Source: LBZV01 sp000993855 | Lineage (GTDB): Bacteria; Patescibacteriota; Microgenomatia; Curtissbacterales; GWA2-41-24 | Direction of reading: 5' to 3' | Length of the DNA stretch: 64,000 nucleotides | Assembly: GCA_964492425.1 (NCBI GenBank) | Contig: CAZBKB010000005.1 | Location: forward strand, 13,088 to 77,087 | Part shown: positions 51,296 to 59,483 of the stretch, one piece after another | Position numbering within the stretch: the first letter of the stretch is position 1 | Layout: each line of letters starts with the position of its first letter | Made by a program: the position numbers and the translations under genes | The notes under the pieces: model-generated | What the model saw: the letters and a program-made list of their open reading frames with translations, nothing else | Told to the model about the DNA's origin: nothing | Database searches by the model: none

Positions 51296-52413
51296 GAGTT
51301 GATCAAGGAAGGTTACGGCTAAAATCGCAGCGCAAACAGTTAGACATGCCGCTTGTCATTTCAACTGCCGCACTTATTTTAATTGGTTTAATAATAATAT
51401 ATGACGCTTCTGTGGTTGCAGCTTACCGTGATTTTAACGATAAATTCCATTTTTTTGCTAACCAACTAATATGGGCAATGGTCGGTACTTTTTCATTAAT
51501 TTTCTTCACTTTTTTCGATTACAAAAAAATTATAAAGATTGCACCTTATATATTCTTGGCAAGTTTCATATTATTGCTTCTTGTACTCGTACCATTTATA
51601 GGTACAGAAGTTTTGGGGGCAAGGCGTTGGATAAATATAGGTACTTTTACTTTTCAGCCATCGGAATTTGCCAAACTTGCTGTTGTTTTTTATGCAACTT
51701 ATATAATTTCAAAATTTGAAAATTTCAAAATGCGCTTAAAGGATACTTTAATTGTTTATTTTTTACCAATATTTTTTGTTATGTTGTCAGTTGTTATTCA
51801 ACCGGATTTAGGCACGGCACTTATTTTTTTTGGCGTTGCTGCCATAATATATTTTACAGCCGGAGCTCCCATCATTCACTTTTTACTTACGGCACCCTTT
51901 TTAGTGCTGGCAGTCATAGGTGCAATAATTACTCACCCTTACAGAATAGAACGTATAAAAGCTTTTTTAGACCCAAGCTACGATCCACAAGGATCCTCAT
52001 ACCATATTAATCAAATAATCATTGCGCTGAAAACTGGCGGCCTATTTGGAGTAGGTCTAGGTTCATCAAGGAGTAAATTTGAGTTCATTCCCGAAGTCCA
52101 TAGCGATGCTATATTTGCAGTTGTAGTCGAAGAAGTAGGTCTAGTTGGTGCACTAATACTTATATCAATATTTATTTTTTTAATAACAAGAGCAATAAAA
52201 ATTGCCAGAGAATCATACGATTATGAAAGTAAAGTTTTAGCAAGTGGCATAGTGGCGCTCATTGCCACGCAAACTCTTATTAATCTTTCAGCCATAGTTG
52301 CCCTAATACCCCTCACGGGCGTTCCCCTCCCTTTTATTTCCTATGGAGGCTCATCTCTTTTTGTGACATTAACTGCCATAGGTATCTTACTAAATGTAAG
52401 GAGACAATCATGA
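51292..52413 (+). CDS. ftsW: Septal peptidoglycan glycosyltransferase FtsW
   Basis: This 373-aa SEDS protein has about ten helices. It has ARRWINIGTFTFQPSEFAKL, VVIQPDLGTALIF, the large extracellular loop with DPSYDPQGSSYHINQ, and PLTGVPLPFISYGGSSL near the C-terminus. It polymerises lipid II at the septum together with FtsI. RodA is a close paralogue, but the dcw place argues for FtsW. murG begins 4 bp before its stop. Confidence 0.95.
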   Translation: MRVDQGRLRLKSQRKQLDMPLVISTAALILIGLIIIYDASVVAAYRDFNDKFHFFANQLIWAMVGTFSLIFFTFFDYKKIIKIAPYIFLASFILLLLVLVPFIGTEVLGARRWINIGTFTFQPSEFAKLAVVFYATYIISKFENFKMRLKDTLIVYFLPIFFVMLSVVIQPDLGTALIFFGVAAIIYFTAGAPIIHFLLTAPFLVLAVIGAIITHPYRIERIKAFLDPSYDPQGSSYHINQIIIALKTGGLFGVGLGSSRSKFEFIPEVHSDAIFAVVVEEVGLVGALILISIFIFLITRAIKIARESYDYESKVLASGIVALIATQTLINLSAIVALIPLTGVPLPFISYGGSSLFVTLTAIGILLNVRRQS

Positions 52414-53501
52414 AAAAAGTTTTAATCTGCGGCGGTCACCTAACACCTGCGCTAGCAGTTATAGAACAGTTGAAAAGAGAAAAGATTGAAATAATCTTTA
52501 TCGGTCGAAAACATTCGATTGAAGGTTCGAAGAATCTCTCAACAGAATTTGTAAAAATTAAAGCTCTAAATATTAAGTTTTTACCACTTTTAACAGGCAG
52601 ACTTCAAAGAAAAATCACCACCCATACGTTTATCTCAATCATTAAAATTCCAATAGGTCTGCTTCAAAGTTTTATTTATCTTCTTCTCAACAAGCCCAAT
52701 GTGGTTGTTTCTTTTGGGAGCTATCTTTCAACCCCGGTTGTCATTTCTGCATGGCTTCTGGGTATACCATCCATAACCCACGAACAAGCAACAAAGATTG
52801 GTATCGCCAACAAAATAAATTCTCTCTTTACTCGCGAATTTTACTCTGCTTGGCAGCTGCAAGGATTAGACAGTCGCTCAGTAATTGGCAACCCTACTAG
52901 GCTTTGCATTTATCAAAAATCAGCAAAAAATAAACGTATACAACAATTTCTAAAAACTAATAAAAAAATTCTCTATATTACGGGGGGAAATTTAGGCTCT
53001 CACTATATTAATAGAATAATTTTTGAAAGCCCAAAGAGGTTAAAAGAATATAAGATTATCCATCAACTTGGTAATGCAAATTACAAAGGAGATCACCAGA
53101 CGGCAGGAAAAATTAATGATTCAAACTATTTTGCCCTTCCTTATATAGAGGACTCGGATATAGGTGCAGTTCTCAACTGCGCACATATTGTTGTATCAAG
53201 GTCTGGCGCCAATACTATCTGGGAACTCGCGCTCCTTAAAAAAGTTTCGCTTTTAATTCCCTTGCCATTTGCAGGTGCAAAGGAGCAGGAACATAATGCA
53301 AAGGTGCTGGAAGAAGCTGGTTCAGCTCTCATAATTCATCAAAAAAATCTAACACTCCAGACCTTGGAATCTGGCCTAAAAGAGATTAGTGCCAATTATG
53401 CAAAATACACAAAGAACGCGCACAATTTTTCTGGCAAGCTTAAAAAAGACGCAGCAACTGTTCTTAAAAATCATATTCTTAAATATCTGAAAAATGCTTA
53501 A
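52410..53501 (+). CDS. murG: MurG, lipid II-forming N-acetylglucosaminyltransferase
   Basis: This 363-aa GT28 enzyme has a GGHLTPALAVIEQL loop (the usual GGTGGH is shortened), VVSFGSYLSTPVVISAWLL, THEQATKIGIANK, YITGGNLGSHYIN, and the donor-binding SRSGANTIWELALL and EQEHNAKVLEEAG. It transfers GlcNAc from UDP-GlcNAc to lipid I on the inner membrane face. The first glycine loop is more diverged than in model MurG. It overlaps ftsQ by 8 bp. Confidence 0.92.
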   Translation: MKKVLICGGHLTPALAVIEQLKREKIEIIFIGRKHSIEGSKNLSTEFVKIKALNIKFLPLLTGRLQRKITTHTFISIIKIPIGLLQSFIYLLLNKPNVVVSFGSYLSTPVVISAWLLGIPSITHEQATKIGIANKINSLFTREFYSAWQLQGLDSRSVIGNPTRLCIYQKSAKNKRIQQFLKTNKKILYITGGNLGSHYINRIIFESPKRLKEYKIIHQLGNANYKGDHQTAGKINDSNYFALPYIEDSDIGAVLNCAHIVVSRSGANTIWELALLKKVSLLIPLPFAGAKEQEHNAKVLEEAGSALIIHQKNLTLQTLESGLKEISANYAKYTKNAHNFSGKLKKDAATVLKNHILKYLKNA

Positions 53502-54180
53502 AAAAGTCTTTTTTTTAACCCTCGTCTTAATCCCACTCACATTAGGTTTGTATGTACTCAAAAGCTTTACAAAACTAAAAACGCTCGAAATTAAAGGTGG
53601 AAATACTTGTATAAACCAATCAGAAGTTTATAAAAAAAATAAAATTCTCAATCAGAACCTATTCATATTGTCAGAGGAGCTACTTGAGGAGAAAATAAAA
53701 GAGGAATTTCCTTGCACGACAGCTGTAAAAGTTACAAAAGACTTTCCTTCCACCATAATTGTTAATGTGCAAACTTCCGAGGTTATAGTTGAGATATCAG
53801 ACAAGCCCTTCAGTCTCACAAGTGAAGGTTTAGTTACTAAAAGCCAAAGTGGCAATAACCTCCCAAAACTTTTTTTGCCACAAGAGGTAACTGTCGAAGA
53901 AAATAAGAAAATCGGAAGCGAAAAAGTCCTATTCGCCTTAAGGCTTCTAAAAGGTCTTTTAAAATCGGATTTTACTCCGACCCAAGTAAGATTTATAGAC
54001 GACATAGATATTATTGTCTATAGCCAGACAGAAGCCAAAGCAATTTTTACAACGACCAAAGACCCCAATGTTCAGGTTGACTCTTTACAGTCTGTCTTGG
54101 CAAAAGCTAAAATAGATGCGTCAAAAATCTCACAAATTGATCTGCGCTTTAATAAGCCCGTGATTACTTACAATAAATAA
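53494..54180 (+). CDS. ftsQ: FtsQ-like cell division protein
   Basis: This 228-aa bitopic protein has an N-terminal transmembrane helix (VFFLTLVLIPLTLGLYVLKS), a POTRA domain (KTLEIKGGNTCINQSEVYKK, IKEEFPCTTAVKVTKDFPST) and a beta domain ending FNKPVITYNK. FtsQ/DivIB joins FtsL and FtsB in the divisome and controls septal synthesis. Two Cys residues in the POTRA domain could form a disulfide outside the cell. The ftsA start overlaps its stop by 1 bp (TAATG). Confidence 0.85.
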   Translation: MLKKVFFLTLVLIPLTLGLYVLKSFTKLKTLEIKGGNTCINQSEVYKKNKILNQNLFILSEELLEEKIKEEFPCTTAVKVTKDFPSTIIVNVQTSEVIVEISDKPFSLTSEGLVTKSQSGNNLPKLFLPQEVTVEENKKIGSEKVLFALRLLKGLLKSDFTPTQVRFIDDIDIIVYSQTEAKAIFTTTKDPNVQVDSLQSVLAKAKIDASKISQIDLRFNKPVITYNK

Positions 54181-55457
54181 TGTCTAAAGATAAAGTAATA
54201 GTTGGCATAGATGTTGGCTCCACGAAAATTACGACCATTATCGCATCTATCCAAGAAGATGAAACTCCAAATATCATCGGTGTATCTTCCTCTTCCGCTG
54301 GGGGTCTGAGAAAAGGTCAAGTTGTAGATATCGATGAAGCAGTAGCTAGCATAACGCAGTCGCTCGAAAGTGCAGAAAGGATGGCAGGTTACTCAGCAGG
54401 CTCAGCTTTTGTTTCGGTTGACGGTGTACACATAGAATCACAAAACTCCAAAGGAGTTGTAGCAATTTCGAATCCCCAAGGGGAAATATCAGCAGAAGAC
54501 ATTACTCGTGTAATTGAAGCAGCGCGTGCAATTTCACTACCGTCTTCAAAAGAAATATTACATGTTATCCCAAGGTATTTTATTGTTGATTCCCAAAGCG
54601 GCATTAAAGACCCAATTGGCATGAACGGCGTGCGCTTGGAAGTAGAAACACACATTGTCACTGGCGCTACAACTGCTCTCAGAAACATAGCCAAATGCGT
54701 TTCTCAAGTAGGCGTAAATGTGGAAGGTATGGTTTTTTCGGGACTGGCTTCATCGTATTCGGTTCTGTCAGACACGGAACGTGAACTTGGAGTTGTGTTG
54801 GTGGATTTTGGTGGAGGCACAACTGATGTTGCCATATTCATAGACGGTGCACCTGCACATTGCGCTGCTCTGCCAGTAGGAGCCAGAAATGTCACCAATG
54901 ATTTGGCAATAGGTCTCAGGATCTCACTCGAAAGTGCAGAAAAGATTAAACTGGCGCTTTCCAAACCTCCCAGAACAGCAGTAGAACCAGATGAAAACGG
55001 TAAGGCTCATGATAAAAAAGAGTCAGATAGCCTGGATATTTCCGGACTTTCAATAGAAGAAGACCTGAAGTTAGTTTCCAAAAAAACATTAACAGACGGT
55101 ATTATCAAACCAAGACTTCGAGAAATTATCAACATGGTGAAATTGGAATTACAAAAATCTGGTTACGCAGGACTTACCCCCTCCGGAGTAGTTTTAACAG
55201 GTGGTGGAGCGCAGACCGCTAACTTTGTGGAAATTGCCAGACAAGAGCTTGGCATGCCGGTACGCCTTGGTGTCCCGCAAGGGGCCAAAGGCCTGATAGA
55301 CGAGATATCTACACCAGCCTATGCTGCCGGCTTAGGGCTTATTATTTACGGATCAAGTTTCAGCCAGGAAAATGTACGTTTGCCACTTGTTGGTAGAATA
55401 GAAATTAAAGGTGTTATGGCCAAAGGCATAAGTCTTATAAAATCACTTCTCCCATGA
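54180..55457 (+). CDS. ftsA: Cell division protein FtsA
   Basis: This 425-aa actin-fold protein has VIVGIDVGSTKITTIIA (phosphate 1), the SHS2-type 1C insertion (VSVDGVHIESQNSKG), VVLVDFGGGTTDVAIF (phosphate 2) and VVLTGGGAQTANFVEIA (adenosine motif). The C-terminal VMAKGISLIKSLLP forms the amphipathic membrane helix. A polar insertion (about residues 272-295, PDENGKAHDKKESDS) is not seen in E. coli FtsA. It tethers FtsZ filaments to the membrane. Confidence 0.95.
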   Translation: MSKDKVIVGIDVGSTKITTIIASIQEDETPNIIGVSSSSAGGLRKGQVVDIDEAVASITQSLESAERMAGYSAGSAFVSVDGVHIESQNSKGVVAISNPQGEISAEDITRVIEAARAISLPSSKEILHVIPRYFIVDSQSGIKDPIGMNGVRLEVETHIVTGATTALRNIAKCVSQVGVNVEGMVFSGLASSYSVLSDTERELGVVLVDFGGGTTDVAIFIDGAPAHCAALPVGARNVTNDLAIGLRISLESAEKIKLALSKPPRTAVEPDENGKAHDKKESDSLDISGLSIEEDLKLVSKKTLTDGIIKPRLREIINMVKLELQKSGYAGLTPSGVVLTGGGAQTANFVEIARQELGMPVRLGVPQGAKGLIDEISTPAYAAGLGLIIYGSSFSQENVRLPLVGRIEIKGVMAKGISLIKSLLP

Positions 55458-55511
55458 GCTAAAACTCTTGCAAATAAACAGCCCCTGTGTTAAATTGTGC
55501 AGGCTTTTAGC
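55458..55511 (+). promoter_or_regulatory. ftsZ promoter within an inverted repeat
   Basis: TTGCAA (55468-55473) and TTAAAT (55490-55495), 16 bp apart, form a candidate promoter. They are enclosed by a perfect 7-bp inverted repeat GCTAAAA (55458-55464) and TTTTAGC (55505-55511). This suggests a separately controlled ftsZ transcript or a regulator site. Confidence 0.45.
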
Positions 55512-55528
55512 ACTAACTTCATGATTCC

Positions 55529-56632
55529 ATGTTAATTAAACCCGATGTCAACAGATTCGCAAAAATAAAAGTGCTTGGAATCGGCGGCGGTGGAACAAAT
55601 GCCCTAAATTCCATGATTACTCAATCACAAATTCAAGGTGTAGATTTCGTCGCTATCAACACTGATCAACAGCATTTACTTGCATGTCACGCTCAGACAA
55701 AAGTGCAGATAGGTGATGGCTTAACCAAAGGCCTAGGTGCTGGTGCGAATCCAGAATTAGGTAAGAAGGCGGCCGAAGAGTCCCTTGAGCGAATAAAAGA
55801 TGTTGTAACCGGAGCTGACATGGTTTTTTTAACATATGGTTCCGGTGGTGGAACAGGTACCGGAGCTGGCCCGGTAATTGCCGAAATGGCAAAAAAACTT
55901 GGTATTCTTACAGTTGCAGTAGTTACCAAACCATTTGGTTTCGAAGGCACAAGAAGAATGATAGTCGCAGACGAAGGTATAGATGCACTCAGAGACAAGG
56001 TCGATACTCTTATCGTAATCCCCAACCAAAAACTTTTGGAAGTTGTTGACAAAAATGTGTCGCTTCTCGAAGCATTCAAGCTTGCAGATTCAGTACTTTC
56101 ACAAGGAGTACAGGGAATCTCCGATATTATAGTAATGCCTGGTTTAATCAACGTAGATTTTGCAGATGTTAAGGCGATCATGATCAATGCCGGTTCGACT
56201 TTAATGGGCGTCGGCACGGCATCCGGTGAAAACAGGGCAGCGGCAGCGGCTAGATCGGCTATCGCATCACCACTTCTTGATGCATCAATAGATGGTGCCA
56301 GAGGAGTACTTTTTAATATCACTGGCGGATCAGACATGACCATGAGTGAAGTTGATGAAGCAGCCAAAGTTATCACGACCCAGGCAGACCCGGATGCGCA
56401 GATAATTTTTGGTGCAGCAATAGACGAAAAGTTAATTGACCAGGTTAAGGTAACAGTTGTGGCAACAGGTTTCGACGAAACTAGGAGAAAGTATGTACAG
56501 ATTACACCTCCAGACCTTTCGATGATGCCACAAAGTCAACAATCAGACGACCAAATCGATAAGTCGCCTACTAACGGCCAGATAGATGATGACGAATTCG
56601 ACGTTCCCACATTCCTGCGTCAGATAAGATAA
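55529..56632 (+). CDS. ftsZ: Cell division protein FtsZ
   Basis: This 367-aa tubulin-like GTPase has VLGIGGGGTNALNSMI, the tubulin signature YGSGGGTGTGAGP, KPFGFEGTRRM, the T7 loop NVDFADVKAIM with its catalytic Asp, and a short linker (rich in Gln, Ser, Asp). The C-terminal peptide DDDEFDVPTFLRQIR is the conserved FtsA-binding tail. It forms the Z ring. It is the last gene of the dcw cluster; the accessory island starts after it. Confidence 0.97.
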   Translation: MLIKPDVNRFAKIKVLGIGGGGTNALNSMITQSQIQGVDFVAINTDQQHLLACHAQTKVQIGDGLTKGLGAGANPELGKKAAEESLERIKDVVTGADMVFLTYGSGGGTGTGAGPVIAEMAKKLGILTVAVVTKPFGFEGTRRMIVADEGIDALRDKVDTLIVIPNQKLLEVVDKNVSLLEAFKLADSVLSQGVQGISDIIVMPGLINVDFADVKAIMINAGSTLMGVGTASGENRAAAAARSAIASPLLDASIDGARGVLFNITGGSDMTMSEVDEAAKVITTQADPDAQIIFGAAIDEKLIDQVKVTVVATGFDETRRKYVQITPPDLSMMPQSQQSDDQIDKSPTNGQIDDDEFDVPTFLRQIR

Positions 56633-56667
56633 CTTCTGTTTAAGTTTCCAAAGTAAGTAAAAGACTG

Positions 56668-56700
56668 AAGGGTGCTAACAATATATAGCACGATTCCCTT
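56668..56700. other. Hairpin downstream of ftsZ
   Basis: GTGCTA (56672-56677) pairs with TAGCAC (56686-56691), and flanking AAGG pairs with CCTT (56697-56700). No T-run follows, so it is not a standard terminator. The rest of the 219-bp gap 56633-56851 holds the repeats listed next. Confidence 0.35.
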
Positions 56701-56801
56701 GTCATAACAGGCAATAGGGGAGTTTGGTACTTGCGGAACTCGTTGTTCCAATAGGCTAATCGCTTGAATTAAGAGAAGAAAATTGCTAGAATAATAGCTA
56801 C

Positions 56802-56816
56802 ATTCCTCGCAAGAAT
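56802..56816. repeat. 15-bp direct repeat left of the recombinase gene
   Basis: ATTCCTCGCAAGAAT occurs here and again at 57927-57941, so it flanks the recombinase gene. A related CTCAGC-CGCAAG-CTCC block lies next to it (56821-56839) and recurs as CTCAGCTCGCAAGCTACTCC at 57901-57920. These may be recombinase binding or attachment sites. Confidence 0.5.
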
Positions 56817-56833
56817 CCTTCTCAGCCGCAAGT

Positions 56834-56852
56834 TGCTCCCCGAAAGGGAGCA
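56834..56852 (+). promoter_or_regulatory. Hairpin over the recombinase start
   Basis: TGCTCCC (56834-56840) pairs perfectly with GGGAGCA (56846-56852) across a CGAAA loop. The second arm contains the only Shine-Dalgarno-like sequence and the first base of the start codon. The fold would hinder initiation. Confidence 0.45.
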
Positions 56853-57868
56853 TGCATATTTCAGAAAAGGACTTCAAGTCTTTTATAACTGTAAAACAGA
56901 ACTTGGCACCACAATCCGTGAGGCATTGTTTAAGTCGTCTCGGCATCATCAACAGGTGGTTTGCAGACAAAGACCTGAACAAAGACAATGTCGAGAAGTT
57001 TTATATGGAGCTTAAAGCCAAAGGCTTAAAAAATAATTCTCTCAATACTTATCACACAACATTCAGTCAGATTAGAAATTACTGCCTAGATAGAGGGCTT
57101 CCAGCCGATTTCTATAGCGGCTTTAAGGCATACAAGAAGACAAAACCGGACATACTTGTTTTTACCCCAGAAGAAATTGAAAAAATAATAAGCACAGAAC
57201 TTACTTACGGAAAGTTTTACGGCAAAGATGTTTCTTTCTTAAACTTCAGGTACAGAACGCTCACTATGTTTCTTGCATATACAGGTTGCAGATATTCAGA
57301 AGCAGCAGACCTCCAGATAAAGCGGCTAGATTTGTCTGCTGGAAGGGCCATTTTTATAAATACTAAAACAAACGAAAATAGGCCTGCCTATATAACTGAA
57401 CCGCTTAAATCAAATCTTATGCAACTAGTAGATGGTAGAACTCCAGATGAATTTGTTTTCAGAAACGCAGTCGAAAAGCACATTCATGTCTCTGACTATA
57501 GTGCAGACCTGAAAAGGCGTGCTAGGACTGCTGGTGTTACCAAAAGAACATTTCCACATAACTTCAGGCACACTTATATAACACTTATGCTCGAGGCGGA
57601 AGTGCCAATAACAGAAGTGGCATCACTTGTTGGTCACAAGGACATCCAAACCACATACGATACATATATGCATCTCGCGGATAGGACTTTGCAGAAAGCT
57701 GCCATGAGGCACCCGCTAGTTAGGAGAAATGTAAACCCAGCAGAAATAGTAAAAACTGTCAAAGAAACCCTTGAAAGTCTTCACCTAGAGAACGACGCAA
57801 GGTTTACCTTCAGCCTTTCAGAAACATCGAACGGATTGCAGTTTTCTCTTCAAACAAAGAACGAATAG
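56852..57868 (+). CDS. Tyrosine recombinase/integrase
   Basis: This 338-aa protein has an N-terminal SAM-like core-binding domain (about 1-95) and a catalytic domain with Arg147 in LAYTGCRYSEAADL, Lys172 in NTKTNENR, His236-x-x-Arg239 in PHNFRHTYITLM, His262 in SLVGHKDIQTTYDTYMH and the Tyr nucleophile at 272. All catalytic residues are present. ATG 56852 is the only start in frame after an upstream stop. It could be the integrase of the island that follows, or a Xer-type resolvase. A C-terminal extension of about 50 residues is unusual for XerC/D. Confidence 0.9.
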   Translation: MHISEKDFKSFITVKQNLAPQSVRHCLSRLGIINRWFADKDLNKDNVEKFYMELKAKGLKNNSLNTYHTTFSQIRNYCLDRGLPADFYSGFKAYKKTKPDILVFTPEEIEKIISTELTYGKFYGKDVSFLNFRYRTLTMFLAYTGCRYSEAADLQIKRLDLSAGRAIFINTKTNENRPAYITEPLKSNLMQLVDGRTPDEFVFRNAVEKHIHVSDYSADLKRRARTAGVTKRTFPHNFRHTYITLMLEAEVPITEVASLVGHKDIQTTYDTYMHLADRTLQKAAMRHPLVRRNVNPAEIVKTVKETLESLHLENDARFTFSLSETSNGLQFSLQTKNE

Positions 57869-57910
57869 GGGACTGAATCAGTTATAATTCAATCCCCTTT
57901 CTCAGCTCGC

Positions 57911-57955
57911 AAGCTACTCCGCCTGAATTCCTCGCAAGAATTAATTGGGTAGCTT
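57911..57955 (+). terminator. Terminator-like hairpin after the recombinase gene
   Basis: AAGCTAC near 57911 pairs with GTAGCTT near 57949 and is followed by TTTCC. A nested AATTC/GAATT arm encloses the CTCGCAA core of the 15-bp repeat. The structure may end both convergent transcripts, and overlaps the 3' end of the minus-strand gene. Confidence 0.45.
57927..57941. repeat. 15-bp direct repeat right of the recombinase gene
   Basis: This is the second copy of ATTCCTCGCAAGAAT, identical to 56802-56816. It also forms the inner stem of the terminator-like hairpin, so the repeat could be a terminator part and not an attachment site. Confidence 0.5.
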
Positions 57956-58105
57956 TTCCTGTTCTATTAACAACTCCAAGGCCCGTTCGGTAAATGTTTT
58001 AAGCGTCTCTCGCTTTTTTACTGCCTCAAGTTTGGCAACCTGATGCAGTTCTTTGTCTATTCTTATTTGCTTGGTTTGTTTTATGTCGATTTGTCGATTG
58101 TTCAT
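57941..58105 (-). CDS. Small RHH/CopG-like DNA-binding protein
   Basis: The 54-residue frame starts at ATG 58105 (MNNRQIDIKQTKQIRIDKEL) and continues with LHQVAKLEAVKKRETLKTFTERALELL, a ribbon-helix-helix pattern: one beta strand and two helices. Such proteins are antitoxins, copy-number repressors or regulators of mobile elements. The frame stays open for 50 more codons upstream to a GTG at 58255, but that part is GC-rich and repetitive, so I favour the short form. A promoter and an attenuator-like terminator lie upstream on the same strand. Confidence 0.6.
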   Translation of the reverse strand: MNNRQIDIKQTKQIRIDKELHQVAKLEAVKKRETLKTFTERALELLIEQEKLPN

Positions 58106-58321
58106 GTTATTTCGGAGGGCCCCTAGAACCTTCCCTCCCTCGCTCCCTCTGGGAATATACATAGTTAAATTAGCTATATATATCTTGCTGCCACCCAGAA
58201 TCTTGTCTGGGTCAAAGGCTGCACATTCCCGTCGGTCGCTTCGGTCGGTCGCCACTAATCTTCAGCTAGTTTTATTTTTAGTCGCCTAACTACTCGTAGC
58301 GGTCGAGCCCTCTGCGACAAT

Positions 58322-58371
58322 AAAAAAACACCGGGACGAAATGAATTTCTTCATCTCGTTTTGCCAGTGTT
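58322..58371 (-). terminator. Intrinsic terminator/attenuator (minus strand)
   Basis: On the minus strand AACACTGG pairs with CCGGTGTT (one G-U), with a nested ACGAGATGAA/TTCATTTCGT stem (one mismatch), and runs into seven Ts. It begins about 25 nt after the predicted start of the minus-strand transcript, so it looks like a leader attenuator for the RHH gene. Confidence 0.7.
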
Positions 58372-58403
58372 TGGGTCGAAAAATGCTTTCTCGACTTAAA
58401 TCG

Positions 58404-58432
58404 ACTATAACTCAAATCGACACAAATGTCAA
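58404..58432 (-). promoter_or_regulatory. Minus-strand promoter with 12-bp direct repeats
   Basis: TTGACA (58427-58432) and TATAGT (58404-58409) are 17 bp apart on the minus strand. The direct repeats ACTTAAATCGAC (58394-58405) and ACTCAAATCGAC (58410-58421), as read on the plus strand and spaced 16 bp, overlap the promoter. They are good candidates for the RHH operator. Confidence 0.65.
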
Positions 58433-58689
58433 GTTTAGCCTATTCGGACAACATAATTGTAATAACTTACAGACCATGAAAGAGGTTATTAGTTTTAGCA
58501 GAAACACTTGAACAGATTTAAGGATTTCTGTACCTTTAATGTGTCGAAATACCTCCCATATATCTCTATATAGTTTATGAACTATGTATTATCTCTTATA
58601 CATAATATATATTATGATGCGTGTGCCTAGAGCGTCGCCATCTAAATTAAAAAAGGTACTAAACTATCAAGGACTAACCGACCAGTTCT

Positions 58690-58698
58690 TGTTATAAT
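58690..58698 (+). promoter_or_regulatory. Extended -10 promoter of the restriction operon
   Basis: TGTTATAAT is an extended -10 box ending 12 nt before the restriction gene ATG. No good -35 is present. The AT-rich palindromes at 58570-58616 lie about 75-120 bp upstream. Confidence 0.5.
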
Positions 58699-58710
58699 CA
58701 TTACACCTCT

Positions 58711-59481
58711 ATGAATATCTCTGATTTAAAACTTTTTGCAGAAAGCAACGATATAAAAATGGCAAATCAGAGCACAATTGCATCGGAAGCAGCAGACATT
58801 ATTACGAAACGATATAACTACAGCCTTGATGCTATTAAAATTAACTTTGATAAGCTTTTGTATGAAACAGAAAGAGAAACTTACAAAGTTTATTTGAAAT
58901 ATCAGAAGGAATACGGGAAAAAAGTATTTGACAAATTCACAGCAGAGTTAATAAAAAACAAAGAATTAAAACAACTCGGAGAAGTTGGTGAAGTTTTAGG
59001 TAATTATTTCGAAGTTTTTGATAAGTTTTTTCTTTCTTTAGCACAATCTAGGAAAGCCCGAGCTGGTAAGTCTTTTGAGGCTATACACAATGCATTATTT
59101 AAAGAACTGTCTTATCCATTCGATGAACAAAGGGTGATAAACGGAAAGCCAGATTTCATTATGCCCTCATATGACCATTACATGAATAATGCACCAGACT
59201 GCATTATCTTTACTGCAAAAAGAACGCTAAGAGAAAGGTGGCGACAAATTGTAATAGAAGGTACTAGAGGTTTGGGCTTTTTTCTTGCGACAATCGACGA
59301 AAACATAAGTGCAAACCAAGTCTTAGAGGCACACAACAACAGAATCTTCATAGTCTGTCCAGAAATAATTAAGAAGGAAAAATATTCAAATGCAATTAAT
59401 GTATTAAGTTTTACCCAATTTTTTAAAGATTATCTTGACCCAGCATTAGCAAGATGGAAAAGGAATGAGATAGTTTCATAA
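58711..59481 (+). CDS. Type II restriction endonuclease, EcoRII-C-like
   Basis: This 256-aa protein has a helical N-terminal part (about 1-110) and a C-terminal PD-(D/E)xK nuclease. RARAGKSFEAIHNALF, GKPDFIMPS (Asp148), IFTAKRTLRERWRQI (Lys170, then the EcoRII-type RWRQ) follow in order. The arrangement fits the EcoRII catalytic domain and PspGI/SsoII relatives, which cut CCWGG or CCNGG. The Dcm-like methylase 2 bp downstream supports CCWGG. It would cut unmodified foreign DNA. Specificity is an inference from the partner. Confidence 0.8.
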   Translation: MNISDLKLFAESNDIKMANQSTIASEAADIITKRYNYSLDAIKINFDKLLYETERETYKVYLKYQKEYGKKVFDKFTAELIKNKELKQLGEVGEVLGNYFEVFDKFFLSLAQSRKARAGKSFEAIHNALFKELSYPFDEQRVINGKPDFIMPSYDHYMNNAPDCIIFTAKRTLRERWRQIVIEGTRGLGFFLATIDENISANQVLEAHNNRIFIVCPEIIKKEKYSNAINVLSFTQFFKDYLDPALARWKRNEIVS

Positions 59482-59483
59482 AT

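Larger units (their letters stand above)
58106..58710. other. Regulatory intergenic region of the restriction island
   Basis: No clear gene is visible in these 605 bp. On the minus strand they hold a promoter, a terminator and a long structured leader to the RHH gene. The leader includes a perfect hairpin at 58193-58212 (ACCCAGA/TCTGGGT) and GGTCG repeats at about 58230-58254. On the plus strand, AT-rich inverted repeats (ATAGTT/AACTAT at 58570-58585 and the 16-bp palindrome CATAATATATATTATG at 58601-58616) precede the restriction operon promoter. Confidence 0.6.

Noticed and set aside
55693..56376. Long minus-strand ORF of 227 codons inside ftsZ
   Set aside because: It is antisense to a highly conserved gene and its composition is that of a shadow frame.
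56668..56700. Hairpin after ftsZ as the dcw terminator
   Set aside because: No U-tract follows the stem; kept only as a structure of unknown role.
57941..58255. 104-aa form of the RHH protein from GTG 58255
   Set aside because: The extra 50 residues are encoded by a GC-rich, repeat- and hairpin-filled leader and do not extend the RHH fold; ATG 58105 is more likely, though not proven.
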